A DNA stretch of 64,000 nucleotides from Palleronia sp. THAF1 (GTDB lineage: Bacteria > Pseudomonadota > Alphaproteobacteria > Rhodobacterales > Rhodobacteraceae). A program made the translations under genes and the position numbers. Below, in pieces: positions 55,182 to 63,552 of the stretch; positions within the stretch are counted from its first letter, which is position 1; each line of letters starts with the position of its first letter. The DNA lies in the NCBI RefSeq assembly GCF_009363795.1, contig NZ_CP045420.1, positions 1,345,001-1,409,000 on the forward strand, in the 5' to 3' direction. The notes under the pieces are model-generated. The model was not told the DNA's origin. It saw only the letters and a program-made list of their open reading frames with translations, and ran no database searches.

Positions 55182-56192
55182 TCAGTCGTACATTTCTGCA
55201 AGATCGACGCTGGAGCGTACGTTCACATCGTCCAGATGCGCATCAATGAAACGATCCGCCGCTATGCGCCCGGCGGCGAACAGCCGTTCGACCAGAATCG
55301 CAGAGGGGACCATCTTGGTCGCGACCGACAACTCGCGCATTAGCTCATCGTCGGCGATCATGTGAACGTTGATGTAGCTCATCGTGCCTTCGGTCAGTCG
55401 CCCATCCTCGATCAGACGTTGCACGAAACGGATCGCGCGCAGGTCACGTAAAAGACTAGAATTGAACGATATCTCGTTGATGCGATTCTGGATTTCCTGC
55501 GCCGTGTAAGGCAGCTTGTCCCGTTCCAGCGGGTTGATGTTCACGATGACGATGTCGTCGGGCAGATGCGGCTCGTACAGCGGGAACAGAGCGGGGTTGC
55601 CGGTGTAGCCGCCGTCCCAATAGGCCTCTCCGGCGATCTCGACGGCCTTGAACACGGTGGGCAGGCAGGCGGAGGCCATAAGAGACTCTGGCGTGACATC
55701 TTCGCCCGTGAATACCCGGATCTTGCCCGTGCGCACATTGGTGGCGCAGACGTGCAGTTCCGGGCCGTCCTTGGCGCAGACATCGTCGAACTTCATGTCG
55801 TGGACGATCCCGTCGAGCGGATTTCGGTAGAACGGCCCGAAGCTATACGGGGATGTGGCTTGTGCGAACAAATCGCCCCACCCGGCCGTCGCCTCCAGAC
55901 TGCGTGCGATGGTGTTCGTGGCTGGCGCCCAGGGGGACATCCAGGCGGCGATCTTGAAATCCCGCACGCCCAAAACACGCGCCCACAGCCACGCTAGGTT
56001 GGCGCGCGCCCCGTCGCGTCCGCCGGTCGCCATGCCGGCCTTGAACGCTGCCCCGTTCAATGCCCCGGCAGAGGTGCCGCTGATGCCCGCGATTTCCAGC
56101 TTCTCGCAATCCAACAGGCGGTCCAGTACGCCCCAGGTGAACGCGCCATGGGCGCCGCCGCCCTGAAGCGCCATGTTGATCTTCTTGACCAC
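55182..56192 (-). CDS. patatin-like phospholipase
   Basis: Lipid acyl hydrolase of 336 residues with a Ser-Asp dyad. ALQGGGAHGAFTWGVLDRLL is the oxyanion loop, GISGTSAGALNGA contains the nucleophilic serine (GxSxG) near residue 42, and WDGGYTGNPALFP carries the catalytic Asp (DGG). The C-terminal third has the polyester/PHA-type NINPLERDKLPYTAQEIQNRINEI segment. The start is taken as the GTG at 56192 (VKKINMALQ), since upstream frame sequence is unrelated. It sits ten bases after the 3-hydroxybutyrate dehydrogenase gene, which hints at storage-polymer or lipid turnover, but the substrate is unproven. Confidence 0.88.
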   Translation of the reverse strand: MVKKINMALQGGGAHGAFTWGVLDRLLDCEKLEIAGISGTSAGALNGAAFKAGMATGGRDGARANLAWLWARVLGVRDFKIAAWMSPWAPATNTIARSLEATAGWGDLFAQATSPYSFGPFYRNPLDGIVHDMKFDDVCAKDGPELHVCATNVRTGKIRVFTGEDVTPESLMASACLPTVFKAVEIAGEAYWDGGYTGNPALFPLYEPHLPDDIVIVNINPLERDKLPYTAQEIQNRINEISFNSSLLRDLRAIRFVQRLIEDGRLTEGTMSYINVHMIADDELMRELSVATKMVPSAILVERLFAAGRIAADRFIDAHLDDVNVRSSVDLAEMYD

Positions 56193-56202
56193 GACCCGCG
56201 CC

Positions 56203-56976
56203 CTACCGCGCCGTCCAGCCGCCATCCACGCTGATGGTGGTGCCGGTGATCTGCGCCGCATCGTCCGAGCACAGGAACCTGGCAACGCCGCCCAGTTGCT
56301 CGACGGTGGCGAAGTCCTTGGAGGGCTGACGTTCCAGGATGACTTCCTTGATCGCCGTCTCACGGTCCATGTCGTATTTCTCCATCGTGTCGGGGATCTG
56401 GCTCTCGACCAGCGGCGTCATCACGTAACCCGGACAGATAGCGTTGGCGGTGATCGGGTCCTGCGCGGTTTCCAGTGCCACAACCTTGGTCATACCGACG
56501 ACGCCATGCTTGGCGGCGACGTAGGCCGACTTGTAGGGCGACGCGCGCAGGCCATGGGCCGAGGCGAGGTTGATGATCCGTCCCCATCCATTTTTGCGCA
56601 TCATCGGCACCGCGACGGCGCTGGTGTGGAAGGCCGAGGACAACATGATCGCGATGATCGCATCCCATTTGGCCGTCGGAAAATCCTCGATCGCGGCAAC
56701 GTGCTGGATACCCGCGTTGTTCATCAGAATGTCGCAGCGACCGGCCTTTTCGATCAGGGCGCGCGCCTCGTCGCCGTTCGACAGGTCGGCCTTGATGTAG
56801 CGCGCAGTGACTCCGTGTTCCTTGGCGATGTCTTCGGCAAGCTGGTGATCCTCGTCGCGGTCGGTGAACGAGTTCAGCACCACGTCCGCACCGGCCTTTG
56901 CCAGTTCATGTACGACCCCCAGCCCGATGCCAGAGTTCGATCCGGTGACGACGGCGGTTTTGCCTTTGAGTGACAT
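56203..56976 (-). CDS. bdhA: 3-hydroxybutyrate dehydrogenase
   Basis: Short-chain dehydrogenase of 257 residues oxidising 3-hydroxybutyrate to acetoacetate. TGSNSGIGLGVVHELAKAGADV is the NAD site, NNAGIQHVAAIEDFP and the Ser/Tyr/Lys set in NLASAHGLRASPYKSAYVAAKHG (seen in parts) form the active site. The insert ESQIPDTMEKYDMDRETAIKEVILERQPSKDF matches bacterial 3-hydroxybutyrate dehydrogenases closely. AAGGAG lies before the ATG at 56976; the frame upstream of it is not family-like. It starts the bdhA-patatin-DsbA-like unit. The candidate small RNA and its terminator lie just upstream. Confidence 0.92.
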   Translation of the reverse strand: MSLKGKTAVVTGSNSGIGLGVVHELAKAGADVVLNSFTDRDEDHQLAEDIAKEHGVTARYIKADLSNGDEARALIEKAGRCDILMNNAGIQHVAAIEDFPTAKWDAIIAIMLSSAFHTSAVAVPMMRKNGWGRIINLASAHGLRASPYKSAYVAAKHGVVGMTKVVALETAQDPITANAICPGYVMTPLVESQIPDTMEKYDMDRETAIKEVILERQPSKDFATVEQLGGVARFLCSDDAAQITGTTISVDGGWTAR

Positions 56977-57082
56977 TGTGATCTCCTTCGCTGTTGCGGC
57001 TGAACCTAGATGCTGCGACTGCGAATGCGAGAGGGTGTTGCCAGTCAATCGCGCGGACAGCCTTCAAGCCGATCGAGTGCGC

Positions 57083-57160
57083 GCAAAAAAAACGCCCGCA
57101 CGAGGCGGGCGTTAAGTCATTGAGGCAGGTTTCATACAGGCAAGAAACCTATCGAGCAGT
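57083..57160 (-). ncRNA. candidate small RNA, about 75-80 bases
   Basis: On the minus strand a predicted start near 57160 is followed by a first hairpin GGTTTC...GAAACC (57149-57128), a short single-stranded part and then a nine-pair stem, AACGCCCGC with GCGGGCGTT (57113-57105 and 57099-57091). The loop has five bases and eight T residues (57092-57085) follow. This is an excellent intrinsic terminator. No open frame of useful length lies inside. Upstream on the minus strand there is only the divergent start region of the solute-binding gene, so the terminator needs a short local transcript. The size, two-hairpin layout and U tail are those of an Hfq-type small RNA. Confidence 0.6.
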
Positions 57161-57166
57161 GCCCCT

Positions 57167-57194
57167 TACATACGCCGATTCGGGGAAATTGCAA
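57167..57194 (-). promoter_or_regulatory. promoter of the small-RNA candidate
   Basis: Minus strand: TTGCAA (57194-57189), 16-base spacer, TATGTA (57172-57167). The start would be seven bases on, near 57160. The -35 sequence is the same as that proposed for rpsB. Confidence 0.45.
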
Positions 57195-57203
57195 ATGATT
57201 AAG

Positions 57204-57233
57204 TTGAAAACCGGGGGGTTACCCCACTAACCT
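57204..57233 (+). promoter_or_regulatory. promoter of the solute-binding protein gene
   Basis: TTGAAA (57204-57209) and TAACCT (57228-57233) are 18 bases apart on the plus strand. The spacer contains GGGG-TTA-CCCC, a small inverted repeat that could be an operator. It is back to back with the small-RNA promoter. Confidence 0.4.
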
Positions 57234-57268
57234 CATCCCAAAGCAACACAAACACGAGCGGTCTTGAA

Positions 57269-59086
57269 ATGATGTTCTCTTCCAAAGCGAGCTTACGTAG
57301 CGTCGCATTCGCCTGCGCCATGACAGGCTTGCCCGGCGTGATTCTGGCTGAACCGATGCACGGCGTCGCCATGTTCGGCGACCCCGCGTTGGAGCCGGGG
57401 TTCAACGGCCTGCCGCACGCCAACCCCGATGCGCCACAGGGCGGCAGGATCGTGGCGGGCGAAGTCGGGTCGTTCGACAGTCTGAACCCACACATCCTGA
57501 AGGGTAACGCCCCGTGGATGCTACGCTTTCTGGCCTACGAGTCGCTGATGGGCCGCAACTACGACGAGCCGTTCTCACTATACGGATTGCTGGCCGAAAC
57601 CATCGAGGTGGCCGACGACGGCTCTTGGGTGGAGTTCCAGCTGCGTCCCGAAGCCCGCTTTTCCGACGGCTCTCCGGTCACGCCGGAGGATGTGTTGTGG
57701 TCGTACGAGACCCTTGGGACCGAAGGCCATCCACGCTACCGCGGGGCGTGGGCCAAGGTCGAATCCGCCGAGCAAGTGGGCGAGCGTGGCGTGCGTTTCA
57801 CCTTCAACGTGAACGACCGTGAGCTTGCGTTGATCATGGGAATGCGTCCGATCCTGAAAAAAGCGCAGTGGGATGGGCTGGATTTCGCCGATTCGAACCT
57901 TGACGAAATCCCGATTTCATCCGCGCCCTACACGGTGTCCGACTACGAGGCGGGCCGATTCGTCACCCTGACCCGCAACCCCGATTACTGGGGTGCGGAC
58001 GTGCCCTTCATGCAGGGGCAAGCGAACCTTGATGAAATCCGGATGGAGTTCTACGGCGACTCGACCGCCATGACAGAGGCGTTCAAGGGCGGCGCGCTGA
58101 CCACCATGCGCGAGACCAACGCCGAACGCTGGGCCACCCAGTACGACTTCCCGCGCGTCCAATCCGGCGAGGTGGTTAAGTCCGAGATCGAACACCAGCG
58201 CCCCTCTGGCATCGTCGGTCTGGCGATGAATACCCGCGAAGCGCCCTTTGACGACTGGCGTGTGCGAGAGGCGATGATCCAGGCGTTCAACTTCGAGTTT
58301 GCCAACCAAGTGCTGAACGGCGGCAAGCTGCCCCGGATCACCTCTTACTTCTCCAACTCCGAGCTTGGCATGTCGCACGACGCCGCGACGGGCCGCGTTG
58401 CGGAATTGCTGGAACCCTACGCGCAGGACCTGCTGCCCGGCACCATCGAAGGCTACGCGCTTCCCGTAAGCGACGGCACAGAGCGTAACCGCGGCAACGC
58501 CCGCCGCGCCGTGGGTCTGCTGGAAGAAGCGGGCTACACCATCGGCGATGGCGGCGTGTTGCGCGGTGAGGATGGCGCGGCACTGAAATTCGATATCCTT
58601 CTGCAGCAGGGATCGAACGAAAGCCAACAAGTCACGGACCTTTTCGTCGGTGCATTGGGTCGGCTTGGGATCACGCCCACGATCACGGTCGTGGACAGCG
58701 CGCAGTTTACCGAACGCACCAACCGCTTCGATTTCGACATGACGTGGTATCAACGCGGCCTGTCGCTGTCTCCCGGCAACGAACAGCTTCTGTATTGGGG
58801 CGCCGACGCCGCCGATCAGGAGGGCAGCCGCAACTGGATGGGTGTTAAATCCCCTGCCATCGACGGTCTGGTCCAGACGATGCTGTCGTCCGAAGACAAA
58901 GATGACTACGTCGCCGCCGTTCGCGCGCTGGACCGCGTGCTGACCGCCGGGCGCTACGTCATCCCGGTCTGGTACAACCCCGTCAGCTATATCGCCCATG
59001 ACGCCAGCCTGAAGTTCCCGGACCAACTGCCTGCCTACGGCGACTGGTTCACGTGGCAGCCCGATTTCTGGTGGTATGAAGAATGA
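57269..59086 (+). CDS. extracellular solute-binding protein, family 5 (peptide type)
   Basis: Periplasmic substrate receptor of the oligopeptide ABC class, 605 residues. A signal peptide covers about residues 1-27. Family segments are GGRIVAGEVGSFDSLNPHIL, YESLMGRNYDEPFSLYGLLAE, DGSPVTPEDVLWSYETLG and VSDYEAGRFVTLTRNPDYW. The GxxxRxWR-like closing region found in YejA/murein-peptide and nickel-type relatives is weak. It resembles the YejA-like subgroup. The permease and ATPase genes that should accompany it are not adjacent on the right side; the next gene is a small lipoprotein. ATG at 57269 and 57272 compete. Confidence 0.9.
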   Translation: MMFSSKASLRSVAFACAMTGLPGVILAEPMHGVAMFGDPALEPGFNGLPHANPDAPQGGRIVAGEVGSFDSLNPHILKGNAPWMLRFLAYESLMGRNYDEPFSLYGLLAETIEVADDGSWVEFQLRPEARFSDGSPVTPEDVLWSYETLGTEGHPRYRGAWAKVESAEQVGERGVRFTFNVNDRELALIMGMRPILKKAQWDGLDFADSNLDEIPISSAPYTVSDYEAGRFVTLTRNPDYWGADVPFMQGQANLDEIRMEFYGDSTAMTEAFKGGALTTMRETNAERWATQYDFPRVQSGEVVKSEIEHQRPSGIVGLAMNTREAPFDDWRVREAMIQAFNFEFANQVLNGGKLPRITSYFSNSELGMSHDAATGRVAELLEPYAQDLLPGTIEGYALPVSDGTERNRGNARRAVGLLEEAGYTIGDGGVLRGEDGAALKFDILLQQGSNESQQVTDLFVGALGRLGITPTITVVDSAQFTERTNRFDFDMTWYQRGLSLSPGNEQLLYWGADAADQEGSRNWMGVKSPAIDGLVQTMLSSEDKDDYVAAVRALDRVLTAGRYVIPVWYNPVSYIAHDASLKFPDQLPAYGDWFTWQPDFWWYEE

Positions 59087-59244
59087 TCATGCGTCTCGCA
59101 CTCTGCGCAGCCCTCGTGGCCTTGGCGGGCTGCGCCGTTGTTCGCGTCCCCGTCAAGGTCGTCGGAACGACCGCCGGGGTCGCAACGAAGGCGGTCGGCA
59201 GCACGATCATGGCGGTGACCACCGACGCACATCACTGGGACTGA
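59083..59244 (+). CDS. 53-residue lipoprotein
   Basis: A very small protein whose ATG overlaps the stop of the binding-protein gene (ATGA). The first 18 residues are a lipoprotein signal peptide ending in the lipobox LAGC, so the mature, lipid-modified part is only about 36 residues, rich in V, T and G and ending DAHHWD. A second ATG two codons later is possible. It is unrecognised. Translational coupling suggests it is made with the binding protein. The TTAGVATKAVGSTIMAV stretch is weakly hydrophobic and might lie on the membrane. Confidence 0.65.
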   Translation: MIMRLALCAALVALAGCAVVRVPVKVVGTTAGVATKAVGSTIMAVTTDAHHWD

Positions 59245-59300
59245 CGGAACCGCGCCCGTCGCACTGCATTGGCCCTGCAACAGACACAGGAGCAGACCCC

Positions 59301-59699
59301 ATGCAGTGGAACGCCGTTCAATCCAACTGGCCCGCCTTCACGGAAGCGCTGATGCAGCACTTCCCCGATGCGCAGGAAAACGACTTGCTGGCGTTGGAAG
59401 GCAATCGTGACGCGTTGGTCGACTACATCGCCAAGGTGCAGGGCGTCGAACGGGCCGAGGCCGACCGGCAGGTCGGCGAGTGGATGCAGGGCGCGGTGCC
59501 TGCCGATGTTGCGATGGACGAGACCCGCGATGGCGACAACATCCGGGCCTCTGCCGCACACATCCCCGTCGGTGAAGACGTTTATTCCGGCGACAAGGAT
59601 TTCGGCGACGACCAGGCGGCCGAGCCGCCCGTTGGTCGCGAGGTCGGTGAGGGTCAGGACCCCGAGCCGCCCATCGGTCGCCGCGACGACCGGTCCTGA
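59301..59699 (+). CDS. CsbD-like stress protein with proline-rich tail
   Basis: A 132-residue protein. Residues about 1-62 fit the CsbD/YjbJ fold: MQWNAVQSNWPAFTEALMQH, then DLLALEGNRDALVDYIAKVQGV and AEADRQVGEW. The usual pattern has a tryptophan near the start, DD/NDLL..xG.rd.L and a final EW. The second half is acidic and disordered-looking, with two copies of EPP-[V/I]-GR around residues 107-130. CsbD proteins respond to general stress but their function is unknown. AGGAG lies eight bases before the ATG at 59301. Confidence 0.72.
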   Translation: MQWNAVQSNWPAFTEALMQHFPDAQENDLLALEGNRDALVDYIAKVQGVERAEADRQVGEWMQGAVPADVAMDETRDGDNIRASAAHIPVGEDVYSGDKDFGDDQAAEPPVGREVGEGQDPEPPIGRRDDRS

Positions 59700-59756
59700 A
59701 CGATACGTGGGGGCGTCAGAGATTGCGCCCCCGCCGCCCGCCGTTAATCTGCGGGC

Positions 59757-61220
59757 ATGACCCTGCCCCCCTGCCCTTTACCGTTCAACATGGCCGCCCA
59801 CGTGCTGGCCCATGCCGCATCACAGCCCGATGCGCCTGCGCTGATCGCCATCGGCGACACAACGTGGAGCTTCGTTCAGTTGGAACGCGCTGTGCGCGGC
59901 ACTGCCACCGGTTTTCTGAACGTCGATCTGCGCCCCGGCGATCGCGTCTTACTGCGTCTTGGGAATACCGTCGATTTCCCTATCGCCTACCTCGGTGCCA
60001 TTGCGGCGGGTCTCGTGCCCGCCCCGACCTCTGCTCAGCTTGGCAGGTCCGAGATCACCCCGATGGCACAGGCACTTGCTCCCGCGCTGATCGTCCAGGC
60101 ACCGGACGTGGCCGCTCCTGAACTTCCGGGCGTTCCGGTCATAGCTCCAGATGCGCTGCGACAGATGCGTGATCTGCCCCCCGCCGACTGGCACATGGGC
60201 GACCCGAACCGCCCCGGTTACATCGTCTTCACTTCTGGCACCGGCGCCGTTCCGCGCGGAGTAGTTCACGCGCACCGCGCCGTTTGGGCGCGGCAATCCG
60301 GGGTCGCCCACTGGGCCGACATGCGCGCGACGGACCGCGTTCTGCACGCGGGTGCGTTCAACTGGACCTACACGCTGGGCACGGGGTTAATGGACCCGTG
60401 GAGCGTCGGCGCGACCGCCATTATCCCTGAAAGCGGAACGGCACCGGAGGCTCTGCCCGCATTGTTGGCGGACTACGGCGCGACAATATTCGCAGCCGTT
60501 CCAGGCGTTTACCGTCGAATCTTGAAGTCTGCGCCCGCGCCGATGCCAAGTCTGCGGCACGGCCTGTCCGCTGGAGAAAAGTTGCCCGACGCCATCCGCG
60601 CAGATTGGCGTCAGGCTACCGGGACCGACATCCATGAAGCCTACGGCCAAAGCGAGTGCTCGACCTTCATTTCCGGTGGGCCTTCTGCCCCCGCGCCGCC
60701 TGACACATTGGGACGCGCGCAACCCGGTCGGCGGGTGGCCGTGCTGGATGGCGATGACACACCGGCACCCGTGAACACTCCCGGTGATCTGGCCATCTCG
60801 ACTTATGATCCGGGGTTGATGCTGGGCTACCTGAACGCGCCGTCGCTGGAGGGCGATTGGAGGCGCACGGGCGATGTGGCCTCGATCGACGCAGAGGGAT
60901 GGATCACCTACCTTGGCCGCTCGGACGATGTGATGACGGCGGGTGGCTACCGCGTCTCACCACTGGAGGTCGAAGCCGCCGCCCTGACCTGCCCCGGCGT
61001 GCAGGAAGCCGCCGCCTATGAGCATCAGGTCAAGCCCGGCGTGCGTATCATCGCACTCGCCTACCGCGCCGATACCGATCTGGACGCAGCCCTGCTCGCG
61101 CATTGCACCGAACGGCTGGCCCGTTACAAACAGCCCCGCGCCGTGTTCCGCCGGGACACGATCCCGAAGAATCCCAATGGCAAGGTCCTGCGCCGCGCCT
61201 TGCGAGAGGAAACGCCATGA
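59757..61220 (+). CDS. acyl-CoA synthetase / AMP-binding protein
   Basis: Adenylate-forming enzyme of 487 residues, closest in look to benzoate- and short-chain acyl-CoA ligases. The P-loop-like core is YIVFTSGTGAVPRGVVHAH, slightly changed from TSGTTGxPK. The EAYGQSECSTFIS motif, the hinge RTGDVASIDAEGWITYLGRSDD and the C-terminal catalytic lysine in PKNPNGKVLRR are all present. The substrate acid is unknown. It is about 30 residues shorter than many relatives. The DsbA/FrnE-like gene overlaps its stop by four bases. Confidence 0.88.
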   Translation: MTLPPCPLPFNMAAHVLAHAASQPDAPALIAIGDTTWSFVQLERAVRGTATGFLNVDLRPGDRVLLRLGNTVDFPIAYLGAIAAGLVPAPTSAQLGRSEITPMAQALAPALIVQAPDVAAPELPGVPVIAPDALRQMRDLPPADWHMGDPNRPGYIVFTSGTGAVPRGVVHAHRAVWARQSGVAHWADMRATDRVLHAGAFNWTYTLGTGLMDPWSVGATAIIPESGTAPEALPALLADYGATIFAAVPGVYRRILKSAPAPMPSLRHGLSAGEKLPDAIRADWRQATGTDIHEAYGQSECSTFISGGPSAPAPPDTLGRAQPGRRVAVLDGDDTPAPVNTPGDLAISTYDPGLMLGYLNAPSLEGDWRRTGDVASIDAEGWITYLGRSDDVMTAGGYRVSPLEVEAAALTCPGVQEAAAYEHQVKPGVRIIALAYRADTDLDAALLAHCTERLARYKQPRAVFRRDTIPKNPNGKVLRRALREETP

Positions 61221-61843
61221 AACTGGATATCCTGTCCGACCCGATCTGCCCGTGGTGCTACATCGGTAAGGCGAACCTGGACGCGGCGCTGCTGGAACGC
61301 CCCGGCCATCCGTTCCGCGTCGAATGGCATCCGTTCCAGCTGAACCCCGACATGCCCGCGGGCGGCATGGATCGGCGCGCGTATCTGGAAGGTAAGTTCG
61401 GCGGCAAGGATGGCGCGGTGCGGGCCTATGCGCCGGTGATTGAGGCGGCAGAGAAAGCAGGTCTGACCATCGCCTTCGACAAGATCGAGCGCACGCCCAA
61501 TACGCTGGACGCCCATCGCCTGATTTACTGGGCCGGCGTCGAAGGCCGTCAGACCGCCGCCGTGTCACGGCTGTTCGAGGCATACTTCATAGAAGGTCTC
61601 GATATCGGCGATCATGCGGTGCTGGTCGAAATTGCACGCGCCATCGAGATGGACGCCGATGTGACCTCCCGCCTTCTGGCGACCGACGCCGACGCGCAGG
61701 ACATCCGGGACCGCGATGCCCACGCGCGCGAGCGCGGAGTGCAAGGCGTGCCGATGTTCATCGTGGGCGAGCGCCATGCGTTGCCCGGTGCTCAGCCCCC
61801 CGATTTGTGGCGGCAGGTGCTGGACGAAGTGACGGCCTCTTAA
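61217..61843 (+). CDS. DsbA family oxidoreductase (FrnE type)
   Basis: A 208-residue cytosolic DsbA-fold protein with SDPICPWCYIG near the N-terminus (CPWC, the FrnE/YwbO type), the EWHPFQLNPDMP segment, and the cis-proline loop GVQGVPMFIVGE. It has the long helical insertion of the 2-hydroxychromene-2-carboxylate isomerase relatives. FrnE-like proteins act as thiol-disulfide isomerases in oxidative stress. The ATG at 61217 overlaps the acyl-CoA synthetase stop, with GAGAGGAA before it. The frame is open upstream inside that gene, which is a shadow. Confidence 0.9.
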   Translation: MKLDILSDPICPWCYIGKANLDAALLERPGHPFRVEWHPFQLNPDMPAGGMDRRAYLEGKFGGKDGAVRAYAPVIEAAEKAGLTIAFDKIERTPNTLDAHRLIYWAGVEGRQTAAVSRLFEAYFIEGLDIGDHAVLVEIARAIEMDADVTSRLLATDADAQDIRDRDAHARERGVQGVPMFIVGERHALPGAQPPDLWRQVLDEVTAS

Positions 61844-61910
61844 GACGAGCCGGAACTCACGCGTCACGCTTCTGTTATCTCTCAGTACGTTATGAGTTTG
61901 CGGAGGTTCC

Positions 61911-63515
61911 ATGGGAGAAGCGCAATTTTCACTGGCCTGGATCGATTACCTGATCGTGGCCGCGTATTTCATCGGGATCATCGCCCACGGTCTTTACGTT
62001 TCCCGCAAGCGAGGCGGTGAATCAGACGATTATTTCTTGGCGGGTCGGAACCTCGGCTGGTTTGTGATCGGCTTTTCGCTATTCGCGTCAAACATGTCGG
62101 GATCCAGCTTTGTCGGCCTGATGGGCGGCGCCTATGCGAACGGCGTTGCGATCTACAATTACGAGTGGACCGCCGCCATCGTACTGATCGCCTTCGCGAT
62201 CTTCATCCTGCCCAGCTATCTACGCGCCCGCGTCGCCACCACGCCCGAGTTCCTAGAGCTGCGATACGACGTACGCTCGCGCAAGGCATATTCGTTGTTC
62301 ACCATCCTCGCCGTGATGTTGATCGACGTGGCGGGCGCGCTTTATGCGGGCGGTTTGGTGATCGCCAACACCTTCAGTTTCCTGAACATATGGACCGCCG
62401 CCGCAGTTCTGGCTCTGATCGCTGGCATCTATACCGTGCTGGGCGGCCTGGCCGCTGTCGTTGTGACCGACACCGTTCAGTCGATCCTGCTGATCATCGG
62501 CGGTCTGATCATCTTCGTGCTCGGCATGAACGAGATCGGCGGCTGGTCAGAGATCTGGACCGATGTGCCAGACGCCAAGCAGCATCTCATCCTGCCCGTT
62601 ACCAACGATTTCACGCCGTGGCACGGCCTGTGGGGCGTGACGCTGCTGTCGTTCTACCTGTGGACGATGAATCAATTCGTGGCGCAGCGCACGCTGGCCG
62701 CAAAGGACCTGCGCAATGGTCAGATCGGCGCGCTCTTCGCCGGTTTCCTGAAGCTGCCCAACATCTTCATCATGATCATCCCCGGCATCATCGCGCTCAA
62801 GCTGTATCCTGAGTTGGAAACGCCCGACCTTGCCTTTCCGAAGATGGCCTTCGAGTTGATGCCCATCGGCCTGCGCGGATTAATAATGGCGGCGCTGATC
62901 GCGGCGATCATGTCGTCGGTGGACTCTGCGGCGACGGCGCTGTCGTCGTTGGTGGTCAAGGATTTCGTCCAGCCCGCCAAGCCTGACTGGTCCGAACAAA
63001 AGCTGGTGCGCATCGGCCAAATCGCGACGGGCGGCTTTCTGATCTTCGCTGCCCTCTACGCACCGCTGATCGGCTCCTTCGACTCTCTGTTCGGCTATTT
63101 CCAATCGTCGCTCAGCTACATCGTGCCGACGATCGTGGCGACCTACATGGTCGGCCTTTCGGTGAAATGGTCCAACGGTAGCGGCGCATTCTGGACGATC
63201 ATCGGCGGTCTGGTCGTGGGCATTCCGACCTTCATCCTGAAGGAAGTGACCGGCGTGTGGGAAAGCATCGGACTGCCCGACCTGCACTACACCGTCATGG
63301 GGTCGATCTTGTTTTTCGTCGGCATTGCCACGAACCTAGCGATTTCGGCGGCCACCCGGCAACCGAACAAGGAAGGCGTGGACGCGTTGGTCTGGTCCGC
63401 CGACGAGACCAAAGAGATCTTTGGCCAAATCGGCAGCCCGTGGTACTTCAGTCCGCTTCTGTGGTCCGTGGCGCTGGCCATCGCGACGACCGGCTTCCTA
63501 GTCTGGCTGTGGTGA
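61911..63515 (+). CDS. sodium:solute symporter (SSS family)
   Basis: Membrane protein of 534 residues with about fourteen helices in the SSS family, in the sodium/glucose (SGLT-like) branch. GGESDDYFLAGRNLGWFVIGFSLFASNMSGSSFVGLMGGAYANG (seen in parts) is the first signature, and LRGLIMAALIAAIMSSVDSAATALSSLVVKD holds the sodium-site serines. The sugar-specific contacts cannot be judged reliably, so substrate remains open; a sugar or polyol is likely from the branch. It is followed by a hairpin and a convergent dienelactone hydrolase gene. Confidence 0.92.
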   Translation: MGEAQFSLAWIDYLIVAAYFIGIIAHGLYVSRKRGGESDDYFLAGRNLGWFVIGFSLFASNMSGSSFVGLMGGAYANGVAIYNYEWTAAIVLIAFAIFILPSYLRARVATTPEFLELRYDVRSRKAYSLFTILAVMLIDVAGALYAGGLVIANTFSFLNIWTAAAVLALIAGIYTVLGGLAAVVVTDTVQSILLIIGGLIIFVLGMNEIGGWSEIWTDVPDAKQHLILPVTNDFTPWHGLWGVTLLSFYLWTMNQFVAQRTLAAKDLRNGQIGALFAGFLKLPNIFIMIIPGIIALKLYPELETPDLAFPKMAFELMPIGLRGLIMAALIAAIMSSVDSAATALSSLVVKDFVQPAKPDWSEQKLVRIGQIATGGFLIFAALYAPLIGSFDSLFGYFQSSLSYIVPTIVATYMVGLSVKWSNGSGAFWTIIGGLVVGIPTFILKEVTGVWESIGLPDLHYTVMGSILFFVGIATNLAISAATRQPNKEGVDALVWSADETKEIFGQIGSPWYFSPLLWSVALAIATTGFLVWLW

Positions 63516-63516
63516 T

Positions 63517-63541
63517 CCGGCCGCTTCGAAAACGCGGCCGG
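63517..63541. terminator. hairpin between the symporter and dienelactone hydrolase genes
   Basis: CCGGCCGC (63517-63524) pairs with GCGGCCGG (63534-63541) around a nine-base loop, just after the symporter stop and before the stop of the convergent gene. No clear T run follows on either strand. Confidence 0.55.
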
Positions 63542-63552
63542 AGCAGTCTTGA

